From positions 1 through 50,202 of the forward strand of contig LNFB01000294.1 in NCBI GenBank assembly GCA_001464385.1: a DNA stretch of 50,202 nucleotides, written 5' to 3'. Below are positions 1 through 6,932 of this stretch, piece by piece (the stretch's first letter is position 1; each line of letters begins with the position of its first letter). The position numbers and the translations under genes are program-made. This stretch comes from Deltaproteobacteria bacterium Ga0077550 (lineage in GTDB: Bacteria > Myxococcota_A > Polyangia > Nannocystales > Nannocystaceae). The notes under the pieces are model-generated. The model saw only the letters and a program-made list of their open reading frames with translations, ran no database searches and was not told where the DNA came from.

Positions 1-143
1 TGGTCTCCCCCCGAGTGGACAGACGAGGACGATCCCGTGGGGTTACCCCACGGAGGGCCGATGGCCCCACTCGGGCGATGCTCGCTGGGACAACGGTAGC
101 ACGGGGTCGCGGCGGCGGGTGGGCGCGGTCCGCCGACGAGCGC
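1..143. other. no gene recognised
   Basis: This edge segment lies downstream of the ArsR gene, which reads away from it. The open frames here are high-GC shadows with low-complexity translations. No RNA gene or terminator was recognised. Confidence 0.5.
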
Positions 144-617
144 TCAGCGGCTTCGCTGCCTCCGTGCGGGCCTCTTCGCGGTGCTCGAGGTCTTCGCGGT
201 GCTCGACGTCTTCGCGGTGCTCGAGGTCTTCGCGGTGGACCTCGTCGCTGTGGGCTTTGCCTCCGTCGGACGCGTCGATGTCCCCGGACTCGGGGCTGTG
301 CCCGGCGGTGCGGGCTCGTCGAACCATGCCAACCACTCGTGCAGTACGCCGAGGCACGCGCGATCGATGCGGTACACGACTGCGCGTCCGGCCCGTTCGC
401 TCGCGAGTAGGCCCGCCGCCTCGAGCACCTTCAGGTGACGCGTGGTCGTGGGCCACGCGTGGGCGAAGCGGCCCGCGATGTCGCCGGCCGCCATCGCGCC
501 CCCGCGGAAGTGCACGGTGAGCAGGATCTGCCGCCGGGCTGGGTGCGCGAGCGCATCGCAGACCGCGTCGAGCAGATCGAGCCGCTCTGCGGCGCTCTTC
601 GGTGGGTCAGCCGACAC
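144..617 (-). CDS. ArsR-family transcriptional regulator with basic repeat tail
   Basis: This 157-residue protein has an ArsR/SmtB winged helix in its first ~95 residues (ALAHPARRQILL, then TTTRHLKVLEAAGLL as recognition helix, then a YRID wing). I see no CxC metal site, so it is probably not a metal sensor and resembles the SdpR-like autorepressor branch. The last ~45 residues are a Thr/Ala/Lys/Ser tail made of TAKTSS repeats ending in an Arg-rich stretch, which could add non-specific DNA affinity. The ATG overlaps the 3' end of the upstream ABM-like gene by 11 bp, so the two are co-transcribed. Paired inverted-repeat sites upstream of that operon are the likely autoregulatory operators. Confidence 0.88.
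   Translation of the reverse strand: MSADPPKSAAERLDLLDAVCDALAHPARRQILLTVHFRGGAMAAGDIAGRFAHAWPTTTRHLKVLEAAGLLASERAGRAVVYRIDRACLGVLHEWLAWFDEPAPPGTAPSPGTSTRPTEAKPTATRSTAKTSSTAKTSSTAKTSSTAKRPARRQRSR
173..237. repeat. 18-bp tandem repeat, about 3.6 copies
   Basis: The unit TCTTCGCGGTGCTCGAGG occurs at 173-190, 191-208 (one change) and 209-226, with a partial copy at 227-237. On the minus strand it encodes TAKTSS repeats in the ArsR tail. Copy number could vary without breaking the frame. Confidence 0.9.
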
Positions 618-936
618 GCACAGGCTCGACGATGGCGAGCTCGGGGCTGGGACCGCCCTCGATCATCGGACCCATCGGCTCCCAGATCTGCATCACCTCG
701 GGCAGCTGGTGCGCCAGCCCGGAGGCCTGGTCGTCCTTCCAGCTGAACACCTCGATGAAGAACGGACGGCCGGTGCGCTTCTCGGTCGCGCGCCACACGA
801 GCGCGGGCTCGTCGGTGGTGAGGCCGGCGTCGCGCAAGACCGGCCAGTGCCGCCGCACCAGCTCGAACAGCGCCTCTTCCTGGCCAGACTTGGGCCGGTA
901 CACACAGTGCATCATCACGGGACTGGACTTCGACAT
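607..936 (-). CDS. ABM-like (ferredoxin-fold) small protein
   Basis: This 109-residue soluble protein has the pattern of the antibiotic-biosynthesis-monooxygenase/dimeric alpha-beta barrel group: a strand near the N-terminus (VMMHCVYRPKSG), a helix (EEALFELVRRHWPVL), a strand ending in FIEVFSWKD, and a final AIVEPVR strand. The substrate is unknown. The ATG at 936 was chosen because GAGGAG (plus-strand 944-949) lies 7 nt upstream; an in-frame start at 996 would fall inside the operator region. It is the first gene of an operon with the ArsR gene. Family assignment is by general resemblance only. Confidence 0.75.
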   Translation of the reverse strand: MSKSSPVMMHCVYRPKSGQEEALFELVRRHWPVLRDAGLTTDEPALVWRATEKRTGRPFFIEVFSWKDDQASGLAHQLPEVMQIWEPMGPMIEGGPSPELAIVEPVRVG

Positions 937-965
937 CGGCTCGCTCCTCGGGTGTGGAGCGTTGT

Positions 966-981
966 TTAGCAACACGGCTAA
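966..981. promoter_or_regulatory. operator-like inverted repeat, site 1
   Basis: TTAGC-N6-GCTAA, a 16-bp dyad close to the predicted promoter of the ABM/ArsR operon. It is nearly identical to the site at 1000-1015 when read on the opposite strand. On the minus strand it abuts a possible -10 (TAAACA) 17 nt from TCGACA. Confidence 0.75.
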
Positions 982-999
982 AGGTTGTCGAGGCAATTT

Positions 1000-1015
1000 T
1001 TAGCCGCGTTGCTAA
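1000..1015. promoter_or_regulatory. operator-like inverted repeat, site 2
   Basis: A second TTAGC-N6-GCTAA dyad, centred 34 bp (about three helical turns) from site 1. The pair lies between the ABM/ArsR operon and the divergent serine-hydrolase pseudogene and could control both. ArsR-family dimers commonly bind 12-2-12-like dyads of this kind; assignment to this ArsR is inferred from position. Confidence 0.75.
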
Positions 1016-1044
1016 GCATCGGACCTGCGGCGGGGCGGCCGTTC

Positions 1045-1059
1045 GCGATCGAATGGTCA
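1045..1059 (+). repeat. single copy of the CGCGATCGAATGG element
   Basis: CGCGATCGAATGGTC matches the fourth unit of the tandem array at 32131-32199 over 15 bases. Here it lies 50 bp upstream of the GTG at 1110. Confidence 0.6.
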
Positions 1060-1094
1060 GTCCCTTCGCGCGTGACGGTCGCGACGCGTCCCGA

Positions 1095-1100
1095 TAGCCT
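1095..1100 (+). promoter_or_regulatory. -10 element TAGCCT for the gene at 1110
   Basis: The hexamer ends 9 nt before GTG 1110, with no Shine-Dalgarno between them. It belongs to the window-wide leaderless pattern. Confidence 0.5.
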
Positions 1101-1109
1101 GGTGTCACC

Positions 1110-2394
1110 GTGGCACAGGCTGGCTTCGAGGAATTGTTCGCGCGCGCGTCTCGAGTCGACGACGCCGAGTTGTTCTACCGCGATCTGCTCGGGCTCGTCG
1201 GGCCTGTCGGGCGCGCGATGCCGGAGCAGGAGCGCGCCGAGGACCAGCCCGATCCGACGACGCCGAGCGGGCTGCACCTCGCGCCCCACTCGCACGTGCG
1301 TCGGACCTGCAGCGGCTCGACGTTCACGAGCGCGGGCTCGGCGACTGCGATGTCGCCGTCGACGATGGATCCGGGCTTCTTCACCTCGAGCGGCGCGCTG
1401 CAATTCGACCACGCCCTCGATCGGCGGCTGATCGACCTCATGGTCGATCACGCGGATTACAGGAAGTTCCTCCACGCCGACAGCATCCGCAGGCGATGGC
1501 CCTCCGATGGCGACCGGATCCGCGTCGCGCTCGTCGACCTCACCGGTCCCGCGAAGCTCTGCCGTCCCGGATACGCCGGGTGGGGTTCGACCCAGCCCAT
1601 GCGGGGCTCGAGCACGGCGAAGATCGCGATCATCTACGCGGCTCACCAGGTCGTGTTCGATCTCGATCGGATGGCCAAGGCCCAGGGCTGCACCACCGCG
1701 GCGCAGCTGGAGGCCTTTGCGCTGGGCACGGCGTGGTCGTCGCTCACCTGCAAGCCGAAGATCCGCGAGCTCGTGGACATCGACGCCAGCGTCTCGCCGG
1801 TCCGCGTGACCATGAAGTCATCGCTGTCCACTTCGCTGGACCAGATCGTGTTCGGATCCGACGGCAACCGCCACTCGAGCACGTCTGGGATTCGAGTACG
1901 TCGGGTCGCTGTTGTGGCAGTCGGGTCTGCGCCATCCGGATCGCAAGGGCCTGTGGATGCACAACACGTACGCGGTGGGGACCGAGGCGTCGCTGTTCGA
2001 TCGCGCGTGCCACAGCGGGAGCAACCCCGTGGTGTGGAAGGACGACCCGTTGCGCGAGGGCGGCATCATGCTCACCGCGCTGTCCGTCGCCACGTTCTTC
2101 ACGCTGCTCGCCCAGCGACGCCTGGCCGACGACGCCACCTCGACGGCGATGGAGCGTTTGCTCGCGAGGGGCTGCGTCATGTTCGGGGCCGTGCGGGACG
2201 CACTGCCGAGCAATGCGGTGCGCGCCGCGAAGTGCGGCACAGCGAGCGGCTTCGTCCACGATGCGGTGCTCGTCGAGCACGGCAAGTTCCGCTACGTCAT
2301 GGTCTACCTGACCAAAGACCTGCCGATGTCCGTGGATCTCCGCAAGCAGTTCGTCCGCGACCTCGATGGGCTGATCCGATCGAACAACCCGTGA
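1110..2394 (+). pseudogene. beta-lactamase-like serine hydrolase, frameshifted
   Basis: Two overlapping frames together encode a serine hydrolase of the class A beta-lactamase/PBP kind. The first frame (from GTG 1110) carries S168-T-A-K171, fitting the SxxK nucleophile motif, followed by a long helix. The second frame carries a KCGT box (KTG-like) and a typical C-terminal strand/helix (VLVEHGKFRYVMVYLTKD, then a final helix). The frames join smoothly if one G of GGG at 1887-1889 is removed, giving SGFEYVGSLLWQSG across the junction. This is either a real +1 frameshift or a sequencing error. The N-terminal ~70 residues look unusual, and ATG 1350 is an alternative start. No signal peptide is obvious. 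Confidence 0.7.
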
Positions 2395-2410
2395 TTCGCC
2401 CCTCGCCGAC

Positions 2411-2830
2411 TCAGTTCGGCGGCGGCGGTGTCGGGGACACGGGGGTCGGCGGTGGATCGGTCAGCTCGGCGGGTGGCCGGCACACCTCGCCGGGTCCGTC
2501 GGCGATCGTGATGCACTGCAGATCGTCGGGGCACTTCGCTCCGTCGTCGCAGGGGATCTCGCACGCGAAGAACTTGGGGCCCTTCGGACCTGCGACGCCG
2601 TAGTACTCGATGCATTGCTCCGGCTCCGGACACGGCGGCGCGTCACCGCAGGTCGCCGCGGTGCCGGCACCGTTCACGTTGGTGGCGGCGGGCAGCCCCG
2701 GTGAGCTCGGCACGGGCTCGGGTCGGCAGCCGCCGAGGACGAGCGCGGTGAGCAGCAGTGCGCGCAGGGGCGTCGCCCGATCCGAGCGGGGGCCTCGCGC
2801 GGGGGCGGTCGGTGGGATGGGGTTCGTCAC
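2411..2830 (-). CDS. Cys-rich lipoprotein
   Basis: This 139-residue predicted lipoprotein has a hydrophobic stretch ending in the lipobox LVLGGC, preceded by basic residues. The mature part has about nine Cys residues and a proline-rich C-terminus (PPPTPVSPTPPPPN), suggesting a small disulfide-bonded exported domain. GTG 2830 is preferred, although a TTG at 2863 is also in frame. No TANNNT box or Shine-Dalgarno is clear for either. It is divergent from the lipoprotein starting at 2931. The function is unknown. Confidence 0.72.
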   Translation of the reverse strand: MTNPIPPTAPARGPRSDRATPLRALLLTALVLGGCRPEPVPSSPGLPAATNVNGAGTAATCGDAPPCPEPEQCIEYYGVAGPKGPKFFACEIPCDDGAKCPDDLQCITIADGPGEVCRPPAELTDPPPTPVSPTPPPPN

Positions 2831-2918
2831 ACCACGGTGTGGGCCGCCGGGGCCGGGGTTCAACCGCGCGCCCGCATTTCGCGACCGCGCGCGGGCGCAC
2901 GATCGCGTGCGACTGCGC

Positions 2919-2924
2919 TACGCT
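2919..2924 (+). promoter_or_regulatory. -10 element TACGCT for the gene at 2931
   Basis: It ends 6 nt before GTG 2931. This decides the start over in-frame ATGs at 2946 and 2967 and implies a leaderless transcript. Confidence 0.55.
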
Positions 2925-2930
2925 GCCGCA

Positions 2931-4133
2931 GTGGCGGATCACCCGATGCGGCTGGACGGGGCCGCGATGACGCGTCTCGTTCGCGTCGTCGCGGTTGCCC
3001 TGGTCGCCGCGTGCCACTCGCGGGCCTCCGCGCCGACGCCCACGGCGGCGGTCGTGCCCGCGCCCGCGATCCAGGTCGAGCGACCCCCCGAGTCACGACC
3101 CGAACCCGCGGCCGCGTCGTCGGCGACCGCGATCCCGCCGCTGCTCGAGCCCACCGCGGCGGTCGGGCGCCGCGCCGCGGTGTTCTTCCGCGCGAAGCCC
3201 CGCGATCGGGTGCAGATGTTCGCGATCACCGACGCTTGGCCCCGCGCGATGTGGGTCGTCGACGCCGACGGCGGTGGGAGCCTCGGTCGCGGTCGGGCGA
3301 GCCCGATGATCGCCCCCGACGGTCGTCACCTCGCGTACTTCGATCGCGGCAAGCTGTGGGTCGCGGCGCTCGACGGCAGCGCGAAACAGCAGGTCACGCG
3401 CCACCGTGCGGATCAGGTGAGCGTGCTCGTGACCGCGTTCACGCCCGACGGCGCCGCGTTGCTGTTCCACCAGGACGCCGTCGAGTCCGAGGACGGCCTC
3501 CCGCTGCCGAAGGGGGTGACGCCGGGCTTCCATCGCTTCGAGCTCGCGACCGGCACCACGACGCCGATCCCGGGGCTCGAGGCGTTCTCCGCGTGGGCGC
3601 CCGACGGTCGGGTGCTCTACGAACGCGCGGGGTCCGATCGCAAGGACGTGCTCGTCCGCGCGAGCCTGTCGCCCGTCGTCGAGGAGGTGTTGATGTCGGC
3701 GGGCGGCGAGCTCGGCTTCGCGCAGCTCACGGTGTGGCACGACGTCGTCGTGTGGGGCGAGCACCACGAGCCCAGCCGCGGTCGCCTGTTCGCCGCGCGC
3801 CTCGATGGATCGCGCAAGCGCATGCTCGCGCCCGAGACCGCGTGGGCGCAGGTGCAGTGGCCGCGGTTCGCCCCCGATGGCGCCCAGCTCGCGTACACGG
3901 ACCACAGCGCGTTGATGCGGATCTCGCTCACCGCCCCCGAGCCGATGCCCGAAGCCCAGCGCCTCACCGTCTGCGCCGATCGCTGCCAGTACCAGTGGGA
4001 GGGCTCGCGCAGCCTGCTGGTGCAGGACGGCGACGCGCTCGTGCGCGCGGCGATCGGCGACGACGGCACGGCCGTGCGCACGACGGTCGCCGCGGACGTC
4101 GTGGGCTTCACGGTCGCGGGTGAACCGGGCTGA
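2931..4133 (+). CDS. TolB/WD40-like beta-propeller lipoprotein
   Basis: This 400-residue predicted lipoprotein begins with a signal peptide ending VALVAAC. After a Pro/Ala-rich linker it carries repeated TolB-like blades: ASPMIAPDGRHLAYF with KLWVAALDG, TAFTPDGAALLFH, SAWAPDGRVLYE, and PRFAPDGAQLAYTD. Such propellers act as protein-interaction platforms in the periplasm. The GTG start follows from the -10 box 6 nt upstream; ATG 2967 would also give a good signal peptide. Its 3' end overlaps the convergent gene 4108-4707 by 26 bp. No Tol-Pal genes are nearby, so a Tol role should not be assumed. Confidence 0.85.
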   Translation: MADHPMRLDGAAMTRLVRVVAVALVAACHSRASAPTPTAAVVPAPAIQVERPPESRPEPAAASSATAIPPLLEPTAAVGRRAAVFFRAKPRDRVQMFAITDAWPRAMWVVDADGGGSLGRGRASPMIAPDGRHLAYFDRGKLWVAALDGSAKQQVTRHRADQVSVLVTAFTPDGAALLFHQDAVESEDGLPLPKGVTPGFHRFELATGTTTPIPGLEAFSAWAPDGRVLYERAGSDRKDVLVRASLSPVVEEVLMSAGGELGFAQLTVWHDVVVWGEHHEPSRGRLFAARLDGSRKRMLAPETAWAQVQWPRFAPDGAQLAYTDHSALMRISLTAPEPMPEAQRLTVCADRCQYQWEGSRSLLVQDGDALVRAAIGDDGTAVRTTVAADVVGFTVAGEPG

Positions 4134-4707
4134 TCGGGGCGAGGGCCTGACCATCCCACCGCCAGCGCCGATGCACGCAGCCGCTCCAGGCGGCGACGCC
4201 GTCGGGCACGTAGCCGTGGGCCAGCGCGCGCGACTCACATCCGCCCTCCACGAGCAGGAGCTCCGGCGGCGACGCCGACAACACGCGCAGCTGCGCATCC
4301 ATGAAGCCGTGGCCGTGGACGTCCGCGCAGTCGGGCGGGACGAACTCGCACGCGCCGACCCGCAGCAGCTCGGCGCCGTCGCTCGCGACCACGACGTCGA
4401 CCGGGCCCTCGCAGCAGCGATCGGGCGCCGCGGCCCGCGGCTGGCGGCAGATCGTCTCGCAGGGCGCAGCGCCCGTGAGCTCGACCGCCGTGCACGTCGC
4501 GTCCTGCGGTGACGGCGTCGCACAGGCCGGCGTCCCCGCCGTGGTCGCGGGCTCGATCGGCGCGCGGACCGACGGCGGCTGCGTGGCGGGGATGGGCGGG
4601 TCACCCGGGGGCGGGCGCGTGCCCGCGCATGCGGCGAGCGCCGCGAGCACGGGCAGACATCGCCACCGGGGGGCGCAGGCGGTCGACGACGCGCGACGCG
4701 AGGCCAC
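4108..4707 (-). CDS. Cys-rich lipoprotein, function unknown
   Basis: This 199-residue predicted lipoprotein has a signal peptide ending LAALAAC followed by a Pro-rich linker. The mature domain contains several Cys residues (including ETICRQ and RCCEGP) and a strand-rich C-terminal half (VDVVVASDGAELLRV, PELLLVEGGC). No family was recognised. GTG 4707 was chosen because it starts 7 nt after TAGACC. The 3' end overlaps the convergent propeller lipoprotein gene by 26 bp, leaving no room for separate terminators. Confidence 0.78.
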   Translation of the reverse strand: MASRRASSTACAPRWRCLPVLAALAACAGTRPPPGDPPIPATQPPSVRAPIEPATTAGTPACATPSPQDATCTAVELTGAAPCETICRQPRAAAPDRCCEGPVDVVVASDGAELLRVGACEFVPPDCADVHGHGFMDAQLRVLSASPPELLLVEGGCESRALAHGYVPDGVAAWSGCVHRRWRWDGQALAPISPVHPRP

Positions 4708-4714
4708 GGCGTCA

Positions 4715-4720
4715 GGTCTA
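4715..4720 (-). promoter_or_regulatory. -10-like TAGACC for the gene at 4707
   Basis: Seven nt separate it from GTG 4707 on the minus strand. The last base departs from TANNNT. Confidence 0.4.
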
Positions 4721-4870
4721 CGCCGGCGCTGGAGCGGTCGCAACTGCCCGTCGCGGTGGCCAGCGGGATCTCGAGCAGGTGCGTGTCGATCGCGGCGCGT
4801 CCACGCCGATGCGGGCGCAGCGGCGCCAGCCACCGGGGTTGCCACCCTGTCACCTCCGTCCCCTGCGGTG

Positions 4871-4876
4871 TACCCT
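4871..4876 (+). promoter_or_regulatory. -10 element TACCCT for xdhC
   Basis: It ends 8 nt before GTG 4885. No Shine-Dalgarno is present. Confidence 0.5.
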
Positions 4877-4884
4877 CCGTCCCC

Positions 4885-5787
4885 GTGCAGCGCACGCGCA
4901 TCGACAGCCGCGGCAGCGCGACGGTCCTCGACGTCGCCGAGGCGATCGTCGAGGTGGTCTCGGGTCGTGCTGGCGTCGCAGCGGCGCTCGCCACCGTGAT
5001 CGAGCGCTCGGGCTCGGCGCCGCAGGTCGTCGGTGCGCGGCTGCTGTTGCGCGACGACGGCGTGCAGATCGGCACCGTCGGCGGCGGTGCGATCGAGGCC
5101 CAGGTCCAGGACGCCTGCCGCGCGGCGCTCCGCGACGGTCGCAGTCGGCGGGTCCAAGCCCACCTGGTCCGTGATCTCGGGATGTGCTGCGGCGGATCGA
5201 TGGAGGTGTTCGTGGAATTCCTGCAACCCGAGCCGCGGCTCATCGTGATCGGTGCGGGACACGTGTCGCAGGCCCTGGTGCCCCTGGCCCGCGCCGCGGG
5301 CTTCCGCGTGTCGGTGTTCGATGATCGCGACGAGCTGCTCGAGCACCCCGCGTTCGCCGACGTCCAACGCGAGGCCCGCGACGTCGACGAGCTCCTCGAC
5401 GGCCACCTCGAGCCCGATGACCGCGACTACCTCGTGGTGGTGACCCGCGATCACGCCCGGGACGAGCGGGCGCTGGCCGAGCTGCTGCGCCGACCCCACC
5501 GTTACCTCGGCATGATCGGCAGCCGCCGCAAGGTCGTGGCCGTGCTGCGGCGGATCCTCCATCGCGAGCGCGAGTCGGGCCGGCCGACGCCGGATCTCTC
5601 GCGGGTGCGCGCGCCGATCGGCCTGGCGTTGGGCGGGCGGACGCCGGTCGAGATCGCGATCAGCATCGTCGCCGAGCTCGTGGCCGATCGCCACGGGGGC
5701 ACCGGGGCGGCCATGAACATGATCGGGAGCGTGATCGACCGGAGCGCCGAGACGCCGGACGCGCCCGACGACGCTGGGGCCCCGTGA
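4885..5787 (+). CDS. xdhC: XdhC/CoxI family molybdoenzyme maturation factor
   Basis: This 300-residue protein fits XdhC, which binds molybdenum cofactor, helps sulfurate it and loads it into xanthine dehydrogenase-family enzymes. The N-terminal XdhC/CoxI domain shows GSAPQVVGARLLL and TVGGGAIE, followed by LGMCCGG. The C-terminal Rossmann domain starts at RLIVIGAGHVSQAL (about residues 118-131) and includes YLGMIGSRRK and PIGLALGGRTPVEIAISI. The methylase gene overlaps its stop by 4 bp. A MobA-like gene lies downstream at 8730, but no molybdenum hydroxylase is present in the window. Confidence 0.9.
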   Translation: MQRTRIDSRGSATVLDVAEAIVEVVSGRAGVAAALATVIERSGSAPQVVGARLLLRDDGVQIGTVGGGAIEAQVQDACRAALRDGRSRRVQAHLVRDLGMCCGGSMEVFVEFLQPEPRLIVIGAGHVSQALVPLARAAGFRVSVFDDRDELLEHPAFADVQREARDVDELLDGHLEPDDRDYLVVVTRDHARDERALAELLRRPHRYLGMIGSRRKVVAVLRRILHRERESGRPTPDLSRVRAPIGLALGGRTPVEIAISIVAELVADRHGGTGAAMNMIGSVIDRSAETPDAPDDAGAP

Positions 5788-6932
5788 TCAAGTACATCGG
5801 CTCGAAGCGCACGTTGGTACCGCTCATCCGCGACGTGATCGCGGGCCTGCCCGACATCCGGACCGCGGCCGATCTCTTCTCGGGCACCTCGCGGGTCGGC
5901 CACGCGCTGAAGGCCCAGGGCCTCCGGGTCGTCGCGAACGATCACAACGCCTACGCGGCGACGCTGGCCCGCTGCTACGTGCAGGCCGATCGCGAGGACG
6001 TGCTCGCGCCGGCGACCCAGCTGCTCGAGGAGTTCCGGCGGGTGCCCGGCCGCGCCGGCTACTTCACCGACACGTTCTGCGTGCGCAGCCGGTTCTTCCA
6101 GCCGCGCAACGGCGAGCGCATCGACGCGATCCGCGACGCGATCGCGGCCAAGGACCTACCGCCCGAGCTCGAGGCGGTGCTGCTCGTCTCGCTGATGGAG
6201 GCCGCCGATCGCGTCGACTCGACCACCGGCGTGCAGATGGCCTACCTCAAGCAGTGGGCGCCGCGGGCCCACAACCCGCTCGAGCTGCGGATGCCCGACG
6301 TGCTGCCGCGCGCTGCGGCGGGCAAGGGCGAGGCCCACTGCGCCGACGCCGTCGAGGTCGCGCGGGCCCACGAGGTCGACGTCGCCTACCTCGACCCGCC
6401 GTACAACCAGCACAAGTACGTCGGCAACTACCACGTGTGGGAGACGCTGGTCCGCTGGGATTGTCCCGAGGTCTACGGCGCCGCATGCAAGCGCGTCGAC
6501 TGCCGGACGCGGCGCAGCGCCTTCAACTCGCGGCCCAATGCCGCGGCCGCGCTGGCCGAGCTGGTCGCGGCCGTACGGGCGCGGTACCTGGTGGTTTCGT
6601 TCAGCAACGAGGGGTTCTTCACGCGCGAGTCGGTGGTCGACATGTTGGCCGCGCGCGGGGAGGTCGCGGTCCTCGAGACCGACTTCAAGCGCTACGTCGG
6701 CGCGCAGATCGGTATCTACAACCCGAAGGGCGAGCGGGTCGGCAGCGTCGGGAACCTCCGCAACAAGGAGTACCTCTTCGTGGTCGCCAGCCCCGGCGAG
6801 AGGCCCCTGGGCGTCGGTTCCGACGGCGTGTATGCTCCCGCGCATGCCGAGCCCCCGTTCGTACTCGTTGGCAACAGCGCTCGTCCTCGCCGTCGGCGCC
6901 GCGTCGTGCAAGAAGACTCAGCAGCCGGGTAG
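5784..6932 (+). CDS. solitary N6-adenine DNA methylase (D12 class)
   Basis: This 382-residue protein has the D12-type architecture: KYIGSKRTLVPLI at the N-terminus (motif X-like), DLFSGTSRVGHALK at residues 30-43 (motif I, AdoMet binding), and D204-P-P-Y207 (motif IV, catalytic). A downstream SFSNEGFF strand fits motif VI. It probably methylates adenine at N6 in an unknown sequence. No restriction endonuclease adjoins it, so a regulatory or orphan role is possible. GTG 5784 overlaps the xdhC stop. Its last 89 bp overlap the next lipoprotein gene and contain that gene's -10 box. The Arg-rich tail (ARPRRRRRVVQ) may therefore be constrained by the overlap rather than by function. Confidence 0.9.
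   Translation: MIKYIGSKRTLVPLIRDVIAGLPDIRTAADLFSGTSRVGHALKAQGLRVVANDHNAYAATLARCYVQADREDVLAPATQLLEEFRRVPGRAGYFTDTFCVRSRFFQPRNGERIDAIRDAIAAKDLPPELEAVLLVSLMEAADRVDSTTGVQMAYLKQWAPRAHNPLELRMPDVLPRAAAGKGEAHCADAVEVARAHEVDVAYLDPPYNQHKYVGNYHVWETLVRWDCPEVYGAACKRVDCRTRRSAFNSRPNAAAALAELVAAVRARYLVVSFSNEGFFTRESVVDMLAARGEVAVLETDFKRYVGAQIGIYNPKGERVGSVGNLRNKEYLFVVASPGERPLGVGSDGVYAPAHAEPPFVLVGNSARPRRRRRVVQEDSAAG
6831..6836 (+). promoter_or_regulatory. -10 element TATGCT for the gene at 6844
   Basis: It lies inside the methylase coding sequence and ends 7 nt before ATG 6844. No Shine-Dalgarno is present. Confidence 0.5.

Noticed and set aside
1110..1200. FYRDLLGLV near the pseudogene N-terminus suggests a VOC/glyoxalase domain
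   Set aside because: The phrase is too short, the following sequence does not continue the fold, and the rest of the gene is serine-hydrolase-like.
2931..4133. Propeller lipoprotein as TolB of the Tol-Pal system
   Set aside because: No tolQ, tolR, tolA or pal genes adjoin, and it is a lipoprotein unlike ordinary TolB.
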